A stretch of 64,000 nucleotides of DNA from Sipunculus nudus (lineage: Eukaryota > Annelida > Sipuncula > Golfingiida > Sipunculidae): the NCBI GenBank assembly GCA_026874595.1, contig CM049322.1, positions 54,405,386 to 54,469,385 on the forward strand. Reading direction: 5' to 3'. Numbering within the stretch: position 1 is the first letter of the stretch; each line of letters opens with the position of its first letter. The notes beneath the pieces were generated by a model. The model saw only the letters and a list, made by a program, of their open reading frames with translations, searched no databases and was not told where the DNA came from. The position numbers and the translations under genes were made by a program. Below, in pieces: positions 34,706-48,100 of the stretch.

Positions 34706-34897
34706 TACAGTGAAACGTAGTTGTGTTGAAGTTGAAGGGACCCGCAGTAAACTTTGACACATCCAAGGTTCGACACTATCAGGTTTTATTTGGTAATAAT
34801 TTAACTAGAGTTGTTAGGAAAATTGAGTCTGTAACTTTGACATAAGTGGGGTAAGCAAGTGACTTAAGCAAGTTCGACACAAAGAGGTTTCACTGTA
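34706..34897. mobile_element. 188-bp TA-flanked MITE with CAGTGAAAC ends
   Basis: The left end is TACAGTGAAACGTAGTTGTG (34706) and the right end is its diverged complement, ending AGAGGTTTCACTGTA (34897). The inverted ends match over about 28 bp with a few mismatches (TGTGTTGAAGTT against TGTGTCGAACTT). TA on both sides fits Tc1/mariner-type insertion. Related half-elements lie near 49465 and 58352. No coding capacity. Confidence 0.8.
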
Positions 34898-36450
34898 CTT
34901 GTTTTAGTCCACCAAGCAGTTCATTGAAATCTCTCCCAGAGGAAAAATTCACATATTTATGATAAATATGCATTTTGCAAGGCTATGATTTACAATCTTA
35001 TGTGCATGCCATCTAGTGTGAAAAGTTCTACTTAATTATATATGCGTACATGATCAGAAGGCTGCACAGTGGTTGATAACCCTAAGTCATCAAATGGAGT
35101 CATGCAGTGAGTTAAAGAAGAATTAAGTCAAGTTAAAAGCATTTTTAACTCAGTTGGCTATAAGGGGAGGGGGGATGCCAAAATAAAGAATTTGACCATT
35201 GAGCACTATGTACAATAACTGGGTTACAGAGTACTAAGAAACTAGGTCCAAACTGTTCTAGGGCATTCATGTGGCACTGAAAGCAGATAATTCTATTCTC
35301 ATTGGAGGCGGTTTGAAACCAACTCTGGAGCTTGGTTAAAGACTTTTTGGCCAAAAACTCTGTGTATGAATGCTCAATTTGAATTCAAAGCTGTAACTGT
35401 ATTGCATTCGCTATGTGATAGGGATATAATTAGACTTCTGCAAATCATGTATGGACTGGAGATGTTTGAGTTGTCTGGAGAGAAAGACAAATGCTGAAGG
35501 TTCCAGGTTGTAACCATTCAGTGCCTCAAACGGTACTCATAGCCTTTTACACCTTGGAATAATATATACATAAGGTCATAAAAAATTAATGAATATTATT
35601 CAACAAATGCACAAATTGATAGTATACATTGTCCAGTTTCTTAATAAAAGCTAAATACACAAAGTTGGGTTGCTACTGTAATCTCCTCACAGTAGAGCAT
35701 GGATGGTAGGACAGCAACTAGCTTTAATTTATTCCCAATATAGAGTTAAGTGTTATTCATATATAGCATAGTGAAAGCTTAAAGAGGACATGCCAGCGTA
35801 CATTCTTTCAGGATTTGGAATTAGTAGCCACAGAGGAAGTTTGAACCTCTTTCATTTACAACACAGAAGCGGCAAAGGTGACTCCCGTCATAACGACACC
35901 TGGCAAGTAGCGGGTGTAATTAGCTTTTGTTAACATTCAGAGGTACAATGAAGCCGGCAGTTGACCTGGATATATAACAAACTGCATTGAATGTTGGCCT
36001 GGGGCTATATTAAAATACCTCAAATTATAGCCCTGGTGAAAAGTATGTACTTTGTTACAGCTTTAGGAGTATAGGTGTTATGCTAACAGAGGTTACCTGT
36101 GGAGATGATGGTTGGTGTTAAAAAATATGTGGCATTCTGATCTTTTCATGAACTAGATTTGTAAATCAAAAGACTGAAGAAATGGGAGCCTTCAAGGTGT
36201 TAACGGGTAGGAAACCATTCTGGGAGTCCAGATATATTACAGCTAAATCTAGCAAGTTTTAATCGACGATAGGAGAAAGGCTTGTGGGTCCTGGTGAGAC
36301 TTTTCTATTGAGTCTGAACATCTTATGATAACTATTTTGGTCACACTAAAAACGAATTATTCATATTGTTCTGTGAACTCTCAGAACAAACAGATTTTCT
36401 TCTCTACTGGGCGATACACAAAACAGAATTTTGCATGTTATTGAAGTTAT
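34898..36450. other. Gene-free spacer
   Basis: No recognisable exon or repeat boundary. The minus-strand frame at 35145-35354 is unsupported. Confidence 0.4.
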
Positions 36451-37534
36451 ATGTTACCGTATTTATTCCAATTTGGCGATCCCTCTTATTTCTCGACCCC
36501 AAAAAAATATTTTGAAAGCATAATTTCTAAAATGACTCTAATTTCGCGACTGCCGACGATGTTTTCTGTCGACGATGTTAAGGTGTAATGCCTCCGTCTC
36601 TCACGGGCACCGCAGTTTGTATCTGACTAGATTCTTATTACACTGCACATCCACATCAAACTTGCTTGCAATAAAATTTTTGAAGATACAAAGATGCGGT
36701 TTTCGTAATATATAAACATGATAAAGCTTTCAAGTTCTAAATGGGTGTCCGTGACGAAGCAAACTCGTGTACCATTCCTGGTACGCATGTGTCTCGTGTG
36801 TGATTCACGTGGGATAATTAGCAATAATATTTACCAAGCATGGGGAACCACGCATGGTGGAACAACTGTAACACAGTTGGACCGGTCATCTTAGTTAAGT
36901 TTAAACGACCCCGGTTAGTTTTTGGATGGGTGACCGCGTATACAAAACAGGGCCCGATCGAGGGCACGCCAGCTAGGACCATTTCCGGTCGTACATATTT
37001 TTACGTGCCTTTACTTTACTGTATTCATTACGTATTATGCAAATAAAATTTATCTGATAATTGGCAGTTATTTTTTATAAAGTCTTCTTCCAACTTGGTG
37101 CAGCTGCTTGTCCCTTTATATCCCCGTCTGGTGGGTTAACTTGAAACAACTGGTAGTTGCATGAGTTGCCGTCTGTGTCATCGTACCTATACGCGAAGTA
37201 GTGATCATTTTGTAAAGTGATTGAGCTCAGTTTTATTAATCATTTGCAAACACTGTGTAATTCATGTGACGGTTGGAAGCCCGTTTGTAGGAAATACTGT
37301 TCAGCTAACAAAACAAACTTATAAACGACCAAATTATCACTCAATTCATATGACCGCTCGAGTGTCAGAGCGGCTCTGTGGCTCTAGGGAAGGTTATTAA
37401 GCCGCGTGCCTCTAAAATCTCGACCACCGCAAATTCTGCAGGAAGATAATTTTCAAATATCCTCTATTGTCTCAACCTCTGAGAAAATTAATTATTTTTA
37501 AGTGGTCGCCAAATTAGAATAAATACGGTAATGT
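36451..37534. mobile_element. 1,076-bp transposon with TACCGTATTTATTC ends and 4-bp ATGT duplication
   Basis: The element spans 36455-37530. The left end TACCGTATTTATTCCAAT and the complement of the right end TACCGTATTTATTCTAAT continue to agree through TTGGCGA (24 of 25 identical). ATGT lies immediately outside both ends (36451-36454 and 37531-37534). No transposase frame exists. A 5S-rRNA-like segment lies inside at 36853-36945. A TA duplication is an alternative reading (TA just inside both ends). Confidence 0.8.
36853..36945 (+). pseudogene. 5S-rRNA-like segment (5S pseudogene or 5S-derived SINE head)
   Basis: CATCTTAGTTAAGTTTAAACGA followed by GGTTAGTTTTTGGATGGGTGACCGC (shortened here) parallels the 3' two-thirds of animal 5S rRNA (ATC.C.GAAGTTAAGC..CGTCGGGC..GGTTAGTACTTGGATGGGTGACCGCC). 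The GGATGGGTGACCGC block is intact; the 5' end and the terminal stem are not recognisable. It therefore cannot be a functional 5S gene. It may be the head of a 5S-derived SINE (SINE3 type). Confidence 0.6.
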
Positions 37535-40500
37535 TTATGGGTTTTCATGAGAAATACAGAATACCTGATTTGCCAGTAACATTTACAAATCTAACATGTA
37601 AAAAATAAAAGCTTTTTTTTTTTAGTAGGAGTGTATACTGGTTGGCATAAAAAGCTGATAAAAGATACAGAATTTATTTATATAATCATGGTTTGTTGGA
37701 TATGAATGCAAGTGCATTTTGCGACTAGTTGCCTTGATTGTTGAATGATACATTAATGTCTGCTTAAGTGATTTTCTCAAACAAATCAGCGCTTACACCA
37801 AAAGAATTCTTTCGTTGAGCTGGTTGGGAATATATTTTCATCGTGGTGGCAGCTTGAATACAACTGTCCTTCAGGGTGCATATCTGCGGAAAACTTTGCC
37901 ATTTTGAATCTTTAGATTTTACTACCTCTTTTTCTTGAAGAGTGTTTTGTCACTAAAGCCTCAAGTACCTCTGCCTGGAGGTTACCATGAATAGACTCAT
38001 TATATAAATTCTGTGTTGATGCAAGGGTTGTGTGCTTCAGTAGGCCCACTTTGCCAGAATTGAGCGTCAGGCTAAGACCGTCCTGTTGAAAGGATAGATT
38101 GCATATTGTTAGTGGGGCAATTAATGTTTGAACATGAGCATATAATGCTGTCTGTACATCGGCATTCAAGGCACACAAAGAAGAGGATCAGACAGATTAC
38201 ATCTGAGCGGAGAGTAGTTATTTAAATCTGACGGGAGAGTTGTTATTTCCATCTGACTGGAGAGTGTATATTATGCACAATTTGCTTGGGGACTTTCACC
38301 TGGGGCTGATGCCACTGGTGTAGGCTTTTGGGCTGTTGGTTACCACTATTCTTCAGCTGGGTGAACAAACCATTTATGTGCATTATTTCCTGGATATCTA
38401 CACTCACTTTTCCATTTTATCATTTTGGATTTCTGTGACATGAGTGAACCCTTTGGGGAAGGAAATGACATAACAGCTTTGATTTTTCCACATGCAAGGT
38501 TTGTCTTAATTTACTTTACACCTTATCATGGGTGATTTCACATCAATTGTTCATGTGTTTGTGTGTGGAAAAGATAACAGAGTGCAAATGTTAAAATATC
38601 TATCTAATTAGATATAAAATGAACAAAATGGATACCTTGTATAATATGATTTCAACTAAAGGAGTTATTGAAGAAAATACCTAAAGAACCACTTGTGTAC
38701 CCAGATCAATACAAAATAAAGAATAATAAAGAAAAAATGAGGCCATGACCTGCTCACAAAAAAAGAGACTTTCCAGGATGACTTCAGGTGTATTTTGATA
38801 TATTTACTAAGAAGAAGACTATAAGTTAACTTGAGATCCAGCCCAATTTGAGAAAGTTGGTCAATTTTTTTTTTGTCAATAAATTCTGCCAATCCTGCTT
38901 ATGATCAGGACGTTCCTCCCATCATATTTTATTTTTGTACAAAAGTCATTTCAGTTAGCTGAGCAGTATGCTTGCAGCATATATTATATCATGTTAACAG
39001 CAGGATAGCAGTATAAATAGTGTATCAGAAGTTTTTCAGTAAATCATGATTGCAGCAGGAAAGCAGTATATAAACAGTGTATCACCAATGTTAAAGCAGC
39101 ATGCCTGCAGCATTGGAGATTAATCTGAGTCAGCAGCATAAGAGAAGTATAATATGCAGTATGGAAAAAGTAGAAAAACAGCGTATTACCAAAAAAGAAG
39201 TAGGTTTATGGTATATTTTTATTGTTTCAGTTGAGTAGAGTTTGCAATATATAAATTTGTTGTTATTAATATAATGTGTACAATAATGTAATAAAGCAAA
39301 TATTTGTAGATACTTGTAAATATAAAATACCACGACATATGCTTATTATTTATTTTCATCTTCAATCTGTAGACAGAGCCACCTACAGTTTGGAACACAA
39401 ACCCAAAATCACTAAATTCTGGCGAGAACATAACCTCCTTAAAGACTCAAAAAAATTTAATCAAATGGATATAGACTCTTGAAAGTATAATTAAAGCAGG
39501 TGTATTTATTTTTGCTGTTTTTGTTTGTTAAGTTTTGCCAGAACCTCGGCAGCTTTTTACGGCTGCAGTTAGCTGGTCGGAGCAGCCACCAGTCTTCTTG
39601 TCAGGGTATTAATGTCTAACACTGTATCTATTTACGTAAAAATCAGGAAACATTATCATAGCAGCTTTGTTTATTCCAGCCAGTGTGCTTACTTTATCTC
39701 CAGCCTCCACGCAGAGTTGTTGTTAACCTCCATGCAGACGGAATGATGGATGGTTATTTGCAGTGTCAGGGTTATGTTCTGCACTTTGCAGATCAGCCTA
39801 ATGTCAATAGCTAAACAGGTTTGATTGACTTCGCCATATGCTTGGAGAGTGCTGCATGCCACAGAGTCTAAGTGTTGGGGAAAATCAGGAAAATAGGTGG
39901 AAAGTTAGTAGAAAAAAAAAGAAGATAAAGATCAAGAGAAAGAGAAAAATGAAATAAGTTATGAAAAAAAAATATATTTTGACTCATAAGATATTACACT
40001 TTTAAACTGTTTTTTTTTTATGTTTGTCTACTGTCAATACAGTTAGATTAAGAGCTTTAGCTTTTGTTTCATATTTTAAAACAAAACTATTAAAAACTTA
40101 TTTTAAGTAAGAGCTTGAAAAAAAAAACCCTTCAAAGATTTTTATGAGTATGGTTTATTTTATCAAGTGAGATTTACTCTGACAAGAAAGATTTCAGTTT
40201 TTATCTTGAGCTATCCTTACTATATTTATTTATTTAAATCTGATACTCCATCATTGTATATATTGCCAGTATTTTGATATATATTTAAAATAAGTCACAC
40301 CTTTATAAAAAAAAAACTTTTAGGAAATAATATTTGTTTGTAGATTCTGATTTATTTAATGGATTTTTCACTGAACTTTTATATATGGCTTTGAATAAAA
40401 ATATGTATAAGAACTTGAAATATGGAGTTGATTTAAAGTGGTAAAGTATTGACTTCAAATTATTTTCACCCCCAAAGATTTTAAATCATTCTTGAGTAAT

Positions 40501-43500
40501 TTAAATGTTATTCTTGTGCAGATTCTATGGTCATACAATTTCCATGGTTTCTATGCATAATTACCATGGTAACCACATAGTCTGCAGCTGTGAGAGTTAT
40601 GTTTACTTGTACACATCCTGGCTTCCTGGTTATGATAGCAGGGGCCATCTCAGGGAGATGGCTGTGTTATCAATGCCATGGTGAACCAGGTGCATTTGCA
40701 CCAGCAGTAACCAGGGTTATCGTTGCCAAGGAGGCAGGTGCAACCTCAAGTGGTGAAGCACAGGCAGATCAGTGAACTGATGATTTCACTGGTTTTTGCA
40801 TCTGGTGCATTCGGCACAAGATGTTTACCCTTAAATTAACACCAGTTAATCCAACATTGACATTTGTTCATGTTTACACTTTTTATTTATTTTAATGCAA
40901 ATTGTTTGCATCTTGGATGTGAGTCATGTGAGCTTTTGTCCATTCTCGCTACTCTTCAGGTCATGTGACATATTTCATGAGAAACAATGATTTGATCAGA
41001 AAAGAATGAAGTTGACCTCTTTTAGACTTGTAACTTTACAACTTGATTGTAAAATTACAGGACTGATTCATTTAGGAAGCTTGTGGATCCATTTTAGGCC
41101 AAACTTTTCATCCCAAACCTTCCAACATGTACATGTAGCGGACCTCCCAATAGGGGTCAAAAGGTCAAGGTCACAGGGGCCATCTGTCCACACATGTTTC
41201 CAGATGATTACTCAAGTTTTTATTGACAGGTGGGCTTCAGTTGATCACAGGACCCATATTTTGGAAAAGCTAATAAACATATCCTTACAGATAAATTCAG
41301 CTGAGAGACAAGACTCATGGATCTGTAGTTTTGACCAATCATTAGTTTAGATTATAAACAATTTCTCTTAATTCACAATGATTGCCAAATTTTAAACAAT
41401 TCCAGATACTGACACTTACAATGTTACATATATCATGTAAAATACATTGAAATTATAGTGGAACAGCCCTGGAATTTGCATTACTTGTCCGGGTTGATCT
41501 TCAATTTTATTGGTACATTTGCTGGAAATTAGACAAAATATTTATGCAGGCTTTTCAGATTTTTCTTCATTATTCAGGTTTTTGATAAACAATAACATTT
41601 TTTATTTGAGTTAATTTTTTTCTCCAGAGCATGGTTGCATCTGCTTATTCAGCCTGTATTCTCAGGTTCATTCATGCATAACTTTTGAGTGACTGTACAT
41701 TTGTAAATGTTCCTTGATGAGGTTCCTAAATCCAGATCATGGGCTGGCTCCACACTAAATGTTCTGCATTGGCCAGAATATTCCCTGAAAAATTTAATGA
41801 GATTCTGTTTATGATTGCTTGAGTTCTGTTGTGAACAATTACACAAGCACACACACAAGAATGGGAATTTATGCATGTCCTACTGCCAGAGGCAAAGTGG
41901 GGGAATACCATGACTTGGAATATCAGATCTTGATGGTTTCTTTTCATTGAGTTAAGGGTAAAGAAAAGGACTGAAGTCATAATGTCAAGAGAGAAAAGTT
42001 CAAATACTTATTTTGAAGAACCTGGATATTTCAAAATTTACTGAGTATAAAGGATTAAAGCACTTGAGTCCATTGGAATTTCTGGTTTCAGAAGTAATAC
42101 TAAGAGATAATGTTGACATTGGAATTTGTGGAGTAGCCTTAAAGGTGAAATACTTGTCATGTTAGGATTAATATAATGCAATCTGTTGTATGAGGAATGC
42201 ATGGTGGGGTTATTGCATTGTTTGGGCTGCCATCTTTGTTGCTTATAAATTGGTCTTTACTGACATGGGGCTCATCTTTCTGTGGGCCTTCATAAGGGGA
42301 TGTCAGTTACAGATTGGATTTGGGACCGTCCACTCTCCCATCAGAGACAGTTTTAACAACCCCATGCCTCATTGTCGCTACTGGTTTCATGGCTGAATTT
42401 TCCGGGCTGTTTTGTGCAGTCAGGCTATTTATGTCCTCAATCACGAAATAGGCAAGTGCTGCAGATGATAATGGTGTAAAATGTGAGTAAGAGTTGCGGT
42501 GATTGATGAGGGATCACTGTGTGGAGGCTGACTCACTCTCCATGCAGAAACATAATCAGGTCATTCTCCAAGCATTAACCTTTCTGGTCTCATTATGGCC
42601 TGCACCTCAATGATGAAAAACTTACTGACTCCTGTGTGTTGTCTCTACCGACTTTTACCTGAAAAACTCCATGAAGATAAAAACAGACAGCCAGAGGTGT
42701 TTTCTCTGACCTAGTATTTTAACCCATCAACACCTCTGCTTCCATTTTACATTAATTAATTCAAGCCAGCTATTCACCTACCTTATGTGTATAATTTTTG
42801 TAATATCTGTCTTTTTCTGCATATAAATATTAATGAACTTATAAAGTGATTCCTGCTAAGACATGTTTTTGTAATGTCTCTGTGACAGATGTTTGAGCTT
42901 GTTCATTTACAAGTTGATAGTAAATATGGTATATATACATCCATGTTGACAAACAGAAATACCATGTACCTTAATTAGGTGTTTTTAGGCAATATATGTG
43001 TTGAAGTTGAAAGGTCAGGAGATGCAAATTAACTTTTGCTAAACATTGCCACCAGATGTCCTTGTTGAATGTGTTTGTAATATTTTGACTGGCCCCTACA
43101 TATTTTATAAAATACATGATATAAAAAATACAAAAACAAACAGCCTTCAAACTGTAGAATTATGATTTTCATGGTTTTAGGAAGTACATGTAGTTATTAA
43201 GTTAAAACACTTCAAATATAGGATAAGGTCCCTTTATGAATTGACTTTTTTTGTGCTTGTGAGTGTCTTCTTTCAATTAGGGGTTCTAATGTACTATCAC
43301 CTGTAACTCTGTTATCATTTTATTGACAATTGTTGGTGAATGATTTACTGGCAACATTTTTATAAAAAATGTAAAAATAAAGTATAGCATGCTAAAAAAA
43401 TTAGCTCTTTTTATTCTGTATACCTAAAGCAATAAAAATTAAATAAAAACTTAGGTAATTGACACAAATAGTTAAAATTTTCCTTAGAAAAGATTCAAGA

Positions 43501-43986
43501 AAATTCATCAGTTCAGGATAAATTTTTATTTGGTAAACCTGCTGAAAAAATGTCACATATTGACACCATGTACCTACATTGTAAAAAAAGTATTGAAAAA
43601 AAAATATATGCTTTTATGTATGGTTGTTTTCTTATAAAGAAGATAAAACCAACACAGAGTGATTTGTTATTTAAATTTGTCTGTAAACCGTTGAGTTGTG
43701 TTATTTAATGTTTATACATGACAGGAAAATAATGGAAAATTGGCCTTCACAGCACATACTTGTTGTATTGGTTGAGATGACAGAGTGTACTGGGATGGTT
43801 GTTATGTTATTTGCTGTCTGGTGGTAGTTTTGATTTGATCAGGACAACTGTCAGATAGACACTTGACACAGAAACAGAACTGTTGGTTGTTCCTGCAACA
43901 TGCTGAAATAGATGAAAAATGGGTAAGAGCATACATAACTATGCTGTACTATGGTACAAGTGAACTATAAAAGAAGTGACTGTTTT
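37535..43986. other. Long gene-free, repeat-poor AT-rich stretch
   Basis: No exon with domain content was found. A short repeat-like stretch near 41150-41200 contains GGTCAAAAGGTCAAGGTCAC, similar to the units at 3905-4790. The base composition is even, with poly-A/T runs but no long G/C runs. It could be intergenic or a large intron. Confidence 0.45.
40560..40573. promoter_or_regulatory. Candidate RFX X-box
   Basis: ATTACCATGGTAAC fits the X-box consensus GTNRCC(N0-3)RGYAAC with one mismatch at the first base and includes a perfect 12-bp palindrome (40561-40572). RFX factors drive ciliary genes in animals. With no gene nearby the role is unproven. Confidence 0.3.
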
Positions 43987-44332
43987 CACGGGGCTTGACA
44001 TTAACTGTTAACTGCTTGCCCGGGGCAAGTGGGTGCAATATAAATCTTTACACCAAGGCCTGAATCTTGACCAATTTTAAGTTTGCCACTTTCTTGTCAG
44101 GAGAAGTGAAATCATATTTTCATACCTATTGCTTAAATTACATGCATATTTAACTTTGCAAATGCCAAAAAGAAATATAATTAACAAAAAATCATGTGGA
44201 TCAAATGTTTTGTGGTTGCGGCCATGATTAAAGATTTTTGTGGGACAAGTAAAAATTCATGTAGGGCAAGTAAAAGCCAGTTTTCACTTGCCCTTCTCGG
44301 CAAATAGTTTTAAAAGTTAATGTTAAGCCCTG
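43987..44332. mobile_element. ~346-bp hAT-like MITE with GGGCTTGACATTAAC ends
   Basis: The left end CACGGGGCTTGACATTAAC and the complement of the right end, CAGGGCTTAACATTAAC, match with few differences. CAGGGCTTGA(A/C)ATTAAC is an end sequence I associate with hAT MITEs of animals. Subterminal CTTGCCCGGGGCAAGT on the left pairs with ACTTGCCCTTCTCGG on the right. A clean 8-bp duplication is not visible. No coding capacity. Confidence 0.7.
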
Positions 44333-44884
44333 TTTTATAACAAAAAAATGTTGTGGTGCCTCTGATTCATGCATTGGTCCTGTAAAACACAGTGACCCAA
44401 CAGTTTCATCAAATTATAGACTGGTACCATGCACCATTGTGTGCCTCTGAGCACAGGACCTCGGACAGAATTTTATTTAAATGTGATGAGTTGGGTGTAT
44501 CCACACTAGAGGAACATAGGATTTTTGCCTGTATCACTGTAAGCTCAAGTTTTCCTGTGACTGATTACAGGAAAGGTTAATCTCATGTCAAACATTTGTA
44601 TTTTACTCTAATTAGTGGGTAAGAGTATTGTAATACACCAGGAGCATTCCTCTAGTGGTTTCAGCTTGGAAGATGTACACAATTCTTTTAGCCACCAAGT
44701 TCTCTCTGATTCCCCACCTTGACACTGTCGGTGGAGTGCTTTCTTATATTTTCTTGCCCCCATTAAACCCTGACCTTGCAAACATTTTGTTATTGATTCA
44801 CTCCGAAATTCACTCGTAGAATAAGAAAACATAAAGAAATAACTTCTGTCATATACAACATGATGATATAAATATGACCAGCTT

Positions 44885-45190
44885 CTGTAGTCAAGCAGCA
44901 GACCACACACTTACTACCAGGAGATTGTGAGTTTGAATCTCGCTTTATTCTCAGCCTAGCTGCAGCTGGAAGCTGTGGGATTTTCACAGTTTGCCCCAAC
45001 TCTTGGTGAGCAGGATTAAAGGGGAGACTGCCCAACAGTTGTATTTCACTCACAAATGTGTGCTCCTTTTGGGGGCTCCTCAGCTGTATGACCCAGGAAT
45101 AAGGGAAAACACATTCAGGACCTACAGATGCAGCAGAATGAACTTGGCCAAAGCCAGGATTTAAATTCCAAAACCGGGATGGATTTCTGT
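44885..45190 (+). mobile_element. tRNA-headed SINE, related to the copy at 17886
   Basis: A tRNA-like head (box A-like GTAGTCAAGCAGCAGACC at about 44887; box B-like GTGAGTTTGAATCTC at about 44928) is followed by a body containing TGTGCTCCTTTTGGGGGCTC and TGTATGACCCAGGAATAAGG, which parallels AAAGCTCCTTTCGGGTG and TGCTATAATCCAGTAATGGG of the 17.9-kb copy. The minus-strand 136-codon frame at 44790-45200 is its complement and is not a gene. Confidence 0.55.
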
Positions 45191-48100
45191 AGATGTACAC
45201 AGTGCTTAGATTAGCAAGAATTTAAAAAAAGGAAGCTGATTCAGATTACCTCCACCTGAATAAAATCATTTAATTATTAATTTATGTTATCAGATCTTTA
45301 TCTTATCATAAAAATTATCTTCCCCAAGTAAGGCCAGATATGGAGAAATGTTCAAATTAGATTGAAGGTAAGGTTATGATAAAAATATATATTTAGAGGA
45401 TTTATTATTTGTTCTGGACATAAGTTCAACAGTATGATATATTGTGCTATGCAAATATTGTAACTTGACAAGTCCCTTTCAGCAAAAAGTGAACTTCTCA
45501 TTTTAGGCAGTTTCACAAGTTTTAATGGTATGATGTTGTTTTTAGCTGAATGTTATTGGGAGTACAAGTTGCAGGGGAATAAAATAAGTGAAGTGATCCC
45601 AAGGGGAATAAAATAAGTGTACTGGTCCCCACATCAGGTGTTGAGACCTGCAGTGTTGCCACAGTGGCACATGTAGTTCAATGAAAACCACATGGTGAGC
45701 CAGCCAGCACAACCCTACTACCCTATGCTTTTACACACACCAAGGCCAACTCATAGTGATAGTTTGTTGCTCACACACCCCTCTGAAGAGTTTTTTTCAC
45801 TGAGTAGGTTGTTGGTTTTATAAGCATAATGAATACTGTTGTTTTCTCATTTAGTTTGAAAATTCCTTTTAAACCACAGGTTTTTCCTTTGACAAATATT
45901 GCCAAGTTTTTACCAGAAACACTTGTATTTATGGTGCAGGGATAAAACCAACAATTCTTTGTATCTGACCACATCATGTCAATATAAATGTTTTATAAAG
46001 GAAATAAAAAAGCTGATACGTTCTTGTATGCATTATTTCTGGTAATACTAAAGTACCAGGTTTTTTATAGGGTTAATAAGAAATTCAGAAATGAGATCAT
46101 ACAAGTCTGATATAATTAAAGCATGGAGTAATTTTACAAATCCATATGCATATCAATTACTCATGTTATCGCAGTGATACATATACTTAAATGATACTTG
46201 AGGGTTTTAAAAAGTACATCTACAAAATAAAAAAAAGAGATAACAAGAGAGATTACAGAAAATTATGGATTAAATATAGCCTGACTCTCAAAACCTTAAT
46301 ACTCAAGTAAAGCGTTCCCTTTATGTCTATTTGATTCATATAAAAGGTTATTAGGTCTCACAATTTCCTAAAGTCTGGTCCACTAAGGGATGCCTATGGC
46401 CTTTGGGAGATATATTTTCACAAAATTGGTGAAAAATACCTTCAGTAATGAATCAAGTACTCAAGAAATTATTTGGAGGAAAGCAACACAAAACCTTTTG
46501 AAGAAAAAAAGTAAAACAATTGATTAAAAATGTCAGAAAAGAGTCTGTTTTGTTGATACATTCACTCAACTTCACTGAAATGATAGGGTAAAGGAAATTC
46601 TATATCTGACAATTGTTGATTTGATACTGTAAGCATATGTTCTATAAATAACATTGATAACAATTAAATTGTTAATATTTTTGAATCAGATGTTATATTT
46701 GTAGTAGTTTTCATAGTTATCATCAAATGCTTATGGATACCCTTGGTGGTGCAAATTATATTTTATTTTAAAAAAAGACCCAGGCTTTTGAACAATGTTT
46801 TACAAACTGAAGTGAAGTTAATAATTTTACAGTTTCCATTTCAAGTTTATCTAGAGCTTCCACATTTATGGATATGATAATCTTGAGTAGTCTATGGTTG
46901 TCTTTGCTGTCCAAGGTGTAGCATAAAGACCAGTCCACTAATGGAGATTGAAGGATAGGAAAAATTATTTTGTGTAACTTGACTGATACATGGCAGCAGA
47001 CAAAGGATAGGAAAAATTATTTTGTGTAACCTGAATGATACATGGCAGCAGACGACCAGTGGAGCAAGGATTTAGCCTGGAGCTGTGGTGATTACTGGGC
47101 AAGGGAGGCAGAGATATGGCTCTCCAGCAAGCAGCAGTGCTGGTTTATGGTCCAGGAAAGCACCCAGTCCATCCTTCTCCCTGCATTAGCAGAACGGTAC
47201 ATCACTTCTGGTTAGTCCATCAGGCTGAACTGACAAGCTGTATCATGGCAGGCAGGAAAACCACTCCTACCGAAGTAACGGGCAATCCCCTCACTGAAAA
47301 TGCCTTCAGACCTCTGTTTATCAATTTTGGGATTATAATTGTGGTGTAATTATTTTTACATCAATGTAGTGAATAGAATTCAACTATAACAAGCCTCAGT
47401 TTTGATAAACCGTAGTTCTAGCTGTAGATTTGATGTAAGCTTAATGAAATTTGATCAATTGCAGAATATGTTTTTTTTGAGACTGACATTTTTTATGTGA
47501 ATAGGACTATATAATTTCAGAGTAAAACGAAACTGTACATGCATCTTGCATACAAGAGAAGACAACAGTTAACATATAAGTTTAGTTTAAGGGCTGTAGA
47601 CTTTTAAATGAAATCACTTGCCACTATAGTCAAAATCTGTCTAACTATGTAAGTTTATTGAGAATAGTGAAATTTTTTTCAAGATGGTTTTGTACTGAAC
47701 ATACTTTCCACTTAAAATGTTTAATTGATGAGGTGTGTGGGCAGGGAGTCTTGTGACAAGAACTTTTGTAAAATGTTTGAAGCAGAACCTTTTCTGAATT
47801 GTCTTTAAAGGTCAACTTTCTTCAGTTTCCTAGTAATCTCCTGTTGCCCTTTGGACTGGCAAGAAATGTCAAGAAAACACACCTTGTGTTACAAATGCGA
47901 GGATTCCAAAGGTTGACAATCTTCCTGATTAGAAATGTATGGAAATGAGGTATCAACTTAGATAAAAAGCTCAGTCTGGTCAGCAGTTGAGGAAGTTCAT
48001 AGAAACACTGAAATGAAAAATAAAACTGAAAAATTTACAAGAAAGGCATACACTGCTGAGTGTGACTGACATATGGCCAGATTTAATTATTACAAAACAC

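Noticed and set aside
44790-45200. 136-codon minus-strand frame
   Set aside because: It lies antisense to a SINE and shows no protein family features.
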